A stretch of 47,283 nt of DNA from an uncultured Lachnospiraceae bacterium (GTDB lineage Bacteria > Bacillota > Clostridia > Lachnospirales > Lachnospiraceae), in the NCBI GenBank assembly GCA_910579325.1, contig CAJTTU010000019.1:1-47283 (forward strand), read 5' to 3'. Both the position numbers and the translations under genes were made by a program. Under the pieces are notes generated by a model. It saw nothing but the letters and a program-made list of their open reading frames with translations. It was not told the DNA's origin and did not search any database. Below, piece after piece: positions 41,645-47,283 of the stretch. Numbering within the stretch: the stretch's first letter is position 1; the number at the start of each line of letters is the position of its first letter.

Positions 41645-41677
41645 GGAGTCGTCTGTTTTCAGATGATTCCTTTTTTT
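41645..41677 (+). terminator. Rho-independent terminator after the MATE gene
   Basis: GGAGTCGTCTG (41645-41655) pairs with CAGATGATTCC (41660-41670) through a TTTT loop, with three G-U pairs, followed by seven T. Confidence 0.88.
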
Positions 41678-41858
41678 CAAAAGTGTAAGATTTCCCCCTG
41701 TTCAAAACGGAGTATCAGGTGAAGGCCCGATAAAAGATATACCCGTGCGTATAAAAATTTGGGGAACAGCCGCGGGCTGTAACAAGCGTGGCGGTTAATT
41801 GCCCGGTCGGGCCGGAAACGGCGCCGTGATAAGATTATTTTTTTGAGGTAACTGTGAT

Positions 41859-42416
41859 ATGAAAGCGAATGAAAGCAATTTTGTGGAGCTGATCAGGAAG
41901 CGGCAGGAGGATGGCATTCTGTATGTGATCGACACCTATGGCGGCCTGCTGAAATCCATTGTCAGGAAACGGCTGTTTACCTGGCCGGACCGGATCGACG
42001 AGTGTATGAATGACATTTTCTTAGGCATCTGGCAGAATATCGACAGCTTTGACGAGAAAAAGGGCAGTTTTGCCGGCTGGGCCGCAGGGGTGGCGAGACT
42101 GGAAGCCATCGACGTTTTGCGGCGGATACGGAGGGAGCCCTGTTCCGTCTCATTGGAAGACATGGAGGCGGAAATCCCTGCGGAGGACCCCGGGCTTTTT
42201 GCTCTGGCGAAGCAGGAGCTTTCAAGGGAAACGGAAGAAATGTTAAACTGTCTGCCGCCGAAGGACCGGGAATTGTTCCGCCGGATCTTTATGGAGGAGG
42301 AAACGCCGGAGGACGCGGGAAGAGCGCTTGGAATCAGCAGGGACAATGTATATGTGCGGATATTCCGAGGAAAGAAAAGGATTCGCGGTAAATTCGGAGA
42401 AAGGAGAAGGGTATGA
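41859..42416 (+). CDS. ECF-type RNA polymerase sigma factor
   Basis: A 185-residue sigma-70 family protein. Region 2 includes IDECMNDIFLGIWQNIDSFDE and GSFAGWAAGVARLEAIDVLRR. Region 4 includes LNCLPPKDRELFRRIFMEEET and a C-terminal HTH (AGRALGISRDNVYVRIFRGKKRI). It overlaps the DUF4179 gene by ATGA, the usual sigma/anti-sigma arrangement. In the leader, GGGGAACA (about 41761) and CGTGG (about 41787) recall ECF -35/-10 elements, so autoregulation is possible but unproven. Confidence 0.9.
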   Translation: MKANESNFVELIRKRQEDGILYVIDTYGGLLKSIVRKRLFTWPDRIDECMNDIFLGIWQNIDSFDEKKGSFAGWAAGVARLEAIDVLRRIRREPCSVSLEDMEAEIPAEDPGLFALAKQELSRETEEMLNCLPPKDRELFRRIFMEEETPEDAGRALGISRDNVYVRIFRGKKRIRGKFGERRRV

Positions 42417-43468
42417 GCATGAAGAAAGAAGCCTATCGTCTGGCCAATGAGATTGGAGCAGGGCAGGAGATCGACGCGGAATGCCTGATGGACGGCGCGG
42501 AGGATATGGACATGGAAAAATACCGGACGGCAGTTTTAGGAAGCATCAGGAGGGAAAAGAAGATGAGAAAGAAAAAATATTATGGTTTGGCGGTGGCGGC
42601 CTGCGCGGCCTGTGCGGTTCTTGTGGGTACGGCGGCATTTGGCGACCAGGTACACGCAGCGATCCGGCAGATCAGCTGGAGTATCGGAAACGCGCTGGGG
42701 ATTTCCGCAGACCTGGAAAAATACCGGGAGGTGGTGAATACCTCCGTGTCAGATCAAGGCTATGTGATTACCCTGCAGGAGGCGGTGGTTTCCGAGGATA
42801 AGCTGGTAGTCAATTACACCATCCGGAGGGAGGACGGCCAGTCCATGGGCGATGAAATCCTTGTTCCCAACGGCACGCTGTATATCAACGGCAAGGCGGT
42901 GCATGGCGGCGCGGGCGGAAGCGCCGGGTTTATCGATGAGGAGCAGAAAATAATTGGAGAGGTGGACGACTATCATATTTCCGGAGACGTGGATCTGACC
43001 CAGGAGAACGAGTATGTTCTGTCTTTTGATGCCATTGGCAATGAAAATGAAATTAAAGGAAAATGGGAATTTGCCTTTACCGCCGCCGGCGCCGATCTGA
43101 TCGCGGATACCGTGCGAGCGGAGATCGAAAAGGATTTCCAGCTGCCGGACGGCACGACGGTGACGCTGCATGAGTTTACCAGCAATCAGCTGGAACAGCG
43201 GATTACTTTCAGCCAGTCGGCAGGCACCAGGTATCTGCTCATGGTGATGGCCGAGGACCAGAATGGGCATCAGGCGGAATTTGGAACCAGAACGATTGAC
43301 GAAAACGCAGGCTATATGCAGAATGAGGACATCGTTTTAGACGGACGTGTGGACGACACGGCAGGCCCTCTGACCCTGACGCTGTTTGCCGTAGAGCTGC
43401 CCGAGGAGAACGGCCGGATCTCCGACGATTATGTGCAGATCGGGGAGCCGTTCGAGCTGGGGATCTGA
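42413..43468 (+). CDS. DUF4179 membrane protein, likely anti-sigma partner
   Basis: A 351-residue protein. The first ~55 residues are cytoplasmic and would face the sigma factor. One membrane span (residues ~58-78, YYGLAVAACAACAVLVGTAAFG) leads to an extracellular beta-rich domain (DUF4179; NTSVSDQGYVITLQEAVVSE and LVVNYTIRRE). Family members are typically encoded with ECF sigma factors in Clostridia. The coupling (ATGA) supports a signal-sensing pair. No protease cleavage site can be named from the sequence. Confidence 0.85.
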   Translation: MSMKKEAYRLANEIGAGQEIDAECLMDGAEDMDMEKYRTAVLGSIRREKKMRKKKYYGLAVAACAACAVLVGTAAFGDQVHAAIRQISWSIGNALGISADLEKYREVVNTSVSDQGYVITLQEAVVSEDKLVVNYTIRREDGQSMGDEILVPNGTLYINGKAVHGGAGGSAGFIDEEQKIIGEVDDYHISGDVDLTQENEYVLSFDAIGNENEIKGKWEFAFTAAGADLIADTVRAEIEKDFQLPDGTTVTLHEFTSNQLEQRITFSQSAGTRYLLMVMAEDQNGHQAEFGTRTIDENAGYMQNEDIVLDGRVDDTAGPLTLTLFAVELPEENGRISDDYVQIGEPFELGI

Positions 43469-43819
43469 TGTTGGTGGTGTGAAGGAAGAAGAATTAATGT
43501 TCACGGTGAAAAGGCTGTCGACACAATTCCCCTCTTGCGAGAGATAGTGGAATATCTGAAAGCGGCGGGAAATTACGGGCCGGCAATGGAGGCGCTGAAA
43601 AGTTACAAGAAAAGCCTGTTTGGCGTATGGCGGCGGAGATAGCGCCGTTTTAAAGGCGCCGGAACATTTCACAGCGTTTAGAGAATCGTTGGCGGCAAAC
43701 AGATTGTTCGGATGTTTTGAGCGTGCTAAAATCAAGGTTCACAGGAAAACCGCATAGATGAAACAGAACGGGACTGTGAACCGGAATGACAGGAGTCAGT
43801 AAATTGAAGGAGCGCCGCT
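43469..43819 (+). other. Gap with a short peptide remnant and alternative hairpins
   Basis: An open frame without a start reads IPLLREIVEYLKAAGNYG and AMEALKSYKKSLFGVWRRR, stopping at 43642. It looks like the tail of a lost gene, but I cannot identify it. Just after, CGGCG/CGCCG and GCGCC/GGCGC hairpins overlap around TTTTAAA (about 43630-43661), which might act as a weak terminator of the sigma-DUF4179 pair. Nothing else is seen. Confidence 0.35.
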
Positions 43820-44618
43820 ATGAAAAAGAAACTGTTTATCATGCTGACGGGTATCGTATTGGCCGGACTTATATGTATTAGGCTTCTGGCAAAAAATAAG
43901 CCTGCCGGGCAAATGGTTGTTGATCGCCTGAATGAAGCGGTTTCTCATTATACGGATATGAACATAAAAGATGATAAGGCATATTCTCTTAAAGTTTCTG
44001 ACACACAGATGCTGGTAACGGCATATGCGCCTGAATAGACGATCTTTGGGGTTTCTGCCGAAGCGTACACTGTCCGGCCAGGTCAAATGGATGAAGCACT
44101 AACGACAGAAGAAGAGCAGGATCTGCCAATCTGTAATTTTGATTATATATTACTTTATGATAATAAAACAGACAAATTGTATAATGTAAAGTTCGGGGAA
44201 AAAGGGGAACCGGTTATCCCCGAACTTTACGGAAGCAAAAGAATTAAACACATATGAACTTGACCTGCCAGACGCGGGGGCGGTGGAAATGCTCTCCCTC
44301 AAAAAGAATTCTGACAGCCCGGTAGCGGTAAACAGCAAAGAGGCCGTGGCCGAGATTCTGGGCATTTTAGAAGGGACGAAGCCTACCGCTGAAAGCGGAG
44401 AAACAGGCACGCCCGTCGGTGTTGAAAATATTATCAATGTGGATTTTATCAGTGAAGAGAATGTGATATGCAGATTATTTTTATATGAGGATGAGGGGGA
44501 ATACTTTATTGAACAGACAGGCAACGGCGTATATACGATTTCTAAAGAAACCTATGATTCGATAGAGCGTTACATGACCGGTATCATTACAGGCTGCGGA
44601 AAAAATCTGAGGGAATGA
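43820..44618 (+). pseudogene. DUF5301-like lipo/membrane protein gene, broken twice
   Basis: The gene starts well (MKKKLFIMLTGIVLAGLICIR, a signal anchor, after GGAGCG) but meets an in-frame TAG at 44036. Past the stop the same frame continues sensibly (TIFGVSAEAYTVRPG, LTTEEEQDLPICNFDYILLY). After GEKGEPVI (about 44215) the frame shifts by one and resumes as FTEAKELNTYELDLPDAG to 44618. The end matches DUF5301 (LFLYEDEGEYFIEQTGNGVY). So there is one nonsense change and one frameshift. It converges with the minus-strand MATE gene 11 bases away. Confidence 0.8.
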
Positions 44619-44629
44619 AACTCTTTGTT

Positions 44630-45964
44630 TTATGCGTAATGATACTTTTCTCTGTTCTGATTAAGAAAAACAATGGCTACGATCATGGTGATCAGTTCGG
44701 CGGCCGGTACTGCAAGCCATACGCCCGTTACGCCCAAAAGAGCAGGCAGTATAAGCAGCAGTACCGTAATCAGCCCGAACGTCCGCAGGAAGGACAGGAT
44801 TGCTGACAGCTTCCCATTTGATAATGCGGTAAATATGGCGGAGGTGAAAATATTCAGCCCGCAAAACAGAAAGCTGAAGGGGAAAATCAAAAATCCATTT
44901 CGTGCGATTTCGTAAACAGAGGTTCCCTTTTCGGCGAAAATACCGACCAGCGGCGAACCAAAAAGAAAGGCTGCCGCAAAAACGGAGACAGAGACAACGA
45001 CAATGAACCGCATACAGATAGAAAATACATTCTTTAGCTGTTTTTCGTCCTGCTTTCCATAGTTATAGCTGATGACAGGGGCCACTCCCATAGAAAAACC
45101 TATAAAAACGGCACTCAGTAGAAACTGCGTATAGATATTGATTGTGATTGCGGCAACGCCGTTTTCCCCAAGCAGTTCCATCATAACACGGTTAAAAAGA
45201 AATGTCGTAACCGCCGCTGCCGCCTGGCTTACCATTTCCGAAAAACCATTTGTACAGCTTTCTGCCAGTACGGAAAAGTCTATGGCCGGCTTCCTGAAAC
45301 GCAGATTGCTTTTTGCTGCGGAAAAGAACCACAATCCGATTGCCGCCGGTATCATATAGCCAATACCCGTGCCAAACGCCGCCCCCTTAACGCCCATTTG
45401 AAACGGAACCATGAAAATATAGTCCAGTAAAATATTCGCGATTCCCGCGCTGACGCCAAACGCCATACCGATTCCGGGGCGTCCCGCCGTTACGATCAGA
45501 TTTTGAAAGAGCACTTGCAGGATACTTGCGGGCGCGAATAATAATAAAGTAAAAAGGTATTCTTTGCAGTATGGAAACAAAATATCGCTGGCCCCAAGCC
45601 CCCGGATAATCCTGTCAATCAAAACTGTTCCCAGGACTGTAATCAATAAGCCTGACAAAACCCCCACAGAGATAATCAGCGTAAAATCCTGAGCCGCTCT
45701 TTTTTGTTCTCCCGCCCCCATTTTGCGGGCGATAACGGCGCTTCCTCCCGTTGCGAGCATAGTTCCGAGGCCGACGGTCAGATTGATCACAGGGCAGACA
45801 ATATTCAGGGCCGAAAGGGCATTTGTATCTGCGAAGCGTGCCACAAAAATCGTGTCGATCACGGTATACAGCCCCATGAACAGCATCATTAAAATGGTTG
45901 GATATGCAAATTTCAGCAGGGATTTTATTGTAAAGTCCTGTGACAGTGGATTGAAGTTATTCAT
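44630..45964 (-). CDS. MATE family efflux transporter (second)
   Basis: A 444-residue twelve-span transporter with the MATE pattern LLKFAYPTILMMLFMGLYTVIDTIFVARF and ALNIVCPVINLTVGLGTMLATGGSA split across the first two spans, and ISYNYGKQDEKQLKN in the second half; it resembles the MepA-type subgroup. The ATG at 45964 follows GGAGGG at eight bases; a longer in-frame start would lie inside the upstream gene. It overlaps the AraC-GNAT gene by eight bases, so both are one operon and the regulator probably controls the pump. Confidence 0.92.
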   Translation of the reverse strand: MNNFNPLSQDFTIKSLLKFAYPTILMMLFMGLYTVIDTIFVARFADTNALSALNIVCPVINLTVGLGTMLATGGSAVIARKMGAGEQKRAAQDFTLIISVGVLSGLLITVLGTVLIDRIIRGLGASDILFPYCKEYLFTLLLFAPASILQVLFQNLIVTAGRPGIGMAFGVSAGIANILLDYIFMVPFQMGVKGAAFGTGIGYMIPAAIGLWFFSAAKSNLRFRKPAIDFSVLAESCTNGFSEMVSQAAAAVTTFLFNRVMMELLGENGVAAITINIYTQFLLSAVFIGFSMGVAPVISYNYGKQDEKQLKNVFSICMRFIVVVSVSVFAAAFLFGSPLVGIFAEKGTSVYEIARNGFLIFPFSFLFCGLNIFTSAIFTALSNGKLSAILSFLRTFGLITVLLLILPALLGVTGVWLAVPAAELITMIVAIVFLNQNREKYHYA

Positions 45965-46814
45965 TCTTTTTGCCCTCCGATTTTTCCCTGTGAAGAATAA
46001 ACCGCTGTGTCGGATAGCCAAACTCAACCAACAGTTCCGCTTCGGCAAAGCCAAGGCTTCCCCATACCTCCCGATAGCCGGTATCCGCTTTGTCGCCCTC
46101 CCTGAAAGTCGTCACGCTGATCCAGGGGGAACGCGCAAGCTCGTACAATGCCTTTTCACAAAACGCTTTCGCGACCCCTCTTTTCCGATACTGCGGGTGT
46201 ACCCCAAAAAAATCAATGTTTCCCGTCGCCTCATGAAAGGCCATAATCCCGATTGCCCTGTTATCGTCTTTCAAAATCAATGCCCGTTTATTTTTGATAT
46301 ATTCCTGTAACTGTTCAAGGTATTGCTTTTCGTCCAGGCACGGGAAGCCGTCGATGACAAGGTGAACCAGTTCGATCCATTGAGGGATATCTTCTTCTGC
46401 CGCGAATACAATTCGATCCCGCCATTCTTTCGCGTCCGGATTTGCAGGGGATTCGTTTAAAACATATCTTAGCTGCAGTGGATAAAATTCTTCCTCCTCC
46501 CTGTACCGGTTAGGGGATTTTTTATACATCGCTTTGAAAATATCCGTAAAAGACTGCTGGCTCTCGTATCCGGCAGAAAGCGCGATTGCGAGGATCGGCC
46601 TGTCGGAAAAGACAAGCAGCTTTGCGGCTTCGGTCAGCCGGCGGCGTCGGATGTAAGCCCGGATTGTCAGCCCTGCCGTATCTGTGAACATTCGGTGCAA
46701 ATGATATTTTGAATAATGTACGGCCCCCGCAATGGTTTCCAGATCCAGTTTTTCCTGGAGGTGGCTTTCGATATAGTCGATTGCCGCCATTACATTTTTG
46801 ATATTCCCTGGCAT
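45957..46814 (-). CDS. AraC-type regulator fused to a GNAT acetyltransferase
   Basis: A 285-residue fusion. Residues ~5-105 contain two HTH motifs of the AraC/MarA type (LDLETIAGAVHYSKYHLHRMF and ILAIALSAGYESQQSFTDIF split by RRRRLTEAAKLL). Residues ~130-275 form a GNAT domain with the acetyl-CoA loop (FFGVHPQYRKRGVAKAF). Such fusions pair DNA binding with a domain that may sense or modify a small molecule. On the minus strand an extended -10 (TGC-TATAAT, 46842-46847) lies just upstream. The operon with MATE suggests drug- or metabolite-responsive export. Confidence 0.9.
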   Translation of the reverse strand: MPGNIKNVMAAIDYIESHLQEKLDLETIAGAVHYSKYHLHRMFTDTAGLTIRAYIRRRRLTEAAKLLVFSDRPILAIALSAGYESQQSFTDIFKAMYKKSPNRYREEEEFYPLQLRYVLNESPANPDAKEWRDRIVFAAEEDIPQWIELVHLVIDGFPCLDEKQYLEQLQEYIKNKRALILKDDNRAIGIMAFHEATGNIDFFGVHPQYRKRGVAKAFCEKALYELARSPWISVTTFREGDKADTGYREVWGSLGFAEAELLVEFGYPTQRFILHREKSEGKKNE

Positions 46815-46841
46815 TGCAGTTTTCTCCTTCTCTTTTTCGGC

Positions 46842-46847
46842 ATTATA
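46842..46847 (-). promoter_or_regulatory. Extended -10 for the AraC-GNAT/MATE operon
   Basis: TATAAT on the minus strand, preceded by TGC, about 30 bases upstream of the start codon. No good -35 is visible at 16-18 bases, which fits an activator-dependent or extended -10 promoter. Confidence 0.45.
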
Positions 46848-46944
46848 GCAGAATAGTTCAGTGCTCTTTTCATATTTCTTGCGGTTTTTAGAGATAAGTA
46901 TTTACCAGTATACAGCAGTCTGCTTTGACAGGAAAGATTTTTTG

Positions 46945-47283
46945 ATGATTTTTTTACTTAGTGTTTTTTGTTTTTGTTTGGAACGGTTTGATGCACTTTT
47001 AACAGAAAATGAAATCGCTCATTTTTTCAGAGCGAACTCTGCAAAGATTGATCTAGCAGAACACTTAGAAAACCGGCATCTTCAAGGCGGAGGATTTGTA
47101 ATTCTGATTACACAGGAAACAGCGGAGGATATCGTAACAAAGGTTTTAGAAATACGGGAGCAGATCGCGGACGAATATCCGCTTTCCAGTTATCTGGACT
47201 ATTTTTCACTTCCAAGCTATAAACCCATACGTCTTACGATTACATTCTGTGACGAGGAATATGTTATTGCTGACGGAGAACCT
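46945..47283 (+). CDS. Unidentified protein, 3' end outside window
   Basis: An open frame of 113 codons runs off the right edge. It starts MIFLLSVFCFCLERFDALL, with AGGAAAG eight bases upstream, and continues FVILITQETAEDIVTKVLEI and LRL-like beta segments (PIRLTITFCDEEYVIADGEP). The sequence before it is A+T-rich. I do not recognise a family from this part. The coding look (no stops, sensible composition) supports a real gene. Confidence 0.55.
   Translation, partial: MIFLLSVFCFCLERFDALLTENEIAHFFRANSAKIDLAEHLENRHLQGGGFVILITQETAEDIVTKVLEIREQIADEYPLSSYLDYFSLPSYKPIRLTITFCDEEYVIADGEP

Noticed and set aside
1..47283. CRISPR array, tRNA or rRNA genes
   Set aside because: No regularly spaced repeats and no tRNA/rRNA-like segments were seen in any intergenic space.

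Overview
The window looks like a chromosomal stretch from an endospore-forming Clostridia, most likely a gut Lachnospiraceae relative. This rests on sporulation genes (spoIVA, a ytfJ/gerW homologue, a DUF2953 protein), Firmicutes gene order (yicC-remA-gmk-rpoZ-rimO-pgsA-cinA, and asp23-fakA-recG with rpmB divergent), strong AGGAGG ribosome binding sites, and TTGACA/TATAAT promoters with 17-base spacing. Most coding sequence has a roughly balanced to moderately G+C-rich composition. The first 1.8 kb and a few intergenic patches are visibly A+T-rich. No identity beyond this level can be assigned from sequence alone.

Layout. Bases 1-8324 are a surface-fibre locus: a pilin cut by the window edge (LPSTGG anchor), a class C sortase, a pilin-like secreted protein, two TasA/camelysin-like proteins with SipW-type leaders, a third TasA-like protein with a degenerate sorting signal, a MucBP-domain wall protein and a SipW-type signal peptidase. 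The last genes overlap by ATGA and end at a strong terminator. Bases 8400-15742 carry alaS, a hemerythrin-response regulator fusion, rpsU with its own promoter and terminator, a multi-spanning membrane protein resembling GT-C glycosyltransferases, and a WYL-like/nuclease-like protein. On the minus strand follow rqcH/NFACT and a decayed AAA-ATPase/nuclease gene.

Bases 18979-26080 are a co-directional housekeeping run from a near-consensus promoter: yicC, remA, gmk, rpoZ, rimO, pgsA, cinA, an unknown gene and a DUF2953 gene. Then come ytfJ, a 47-residue membrane peptide, rpmB (minus), asp23, fakA and recG. An accessory pocket follows (fic, a Cys-rich small domain protein, a gene remnant and a 160-bp foldback element with 7-bp flanking repeats), then spoIVA, a decayed A+T-rich patch with an HTH-like fragment, rex, acpS, nnrD/nnrE, an unpaired mazF, a CBS-domain membrane protein and a MATE exporter. 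The right end has an ECF-type sigma factor with a DUF4179 partner, a broken DUF5301-like gene, a minus-strand AraC-GNAT/MATE pair and the start of an unrecognised gene.

The most interesting signal outside genes is a structured RNA-like element in two copies, upstream of ytfJ and asp23. Both fold into the same three-helix hairpin with four compensatory base-pair changes, followed by a conserved tail just before the ribosome binding site. The tail also occurs alone before fic, and its core before a pilin-like gene. The surface locus, which combines sortase-type and SipW/TasA-type assembly genes in one array, is the most interesting protein system.
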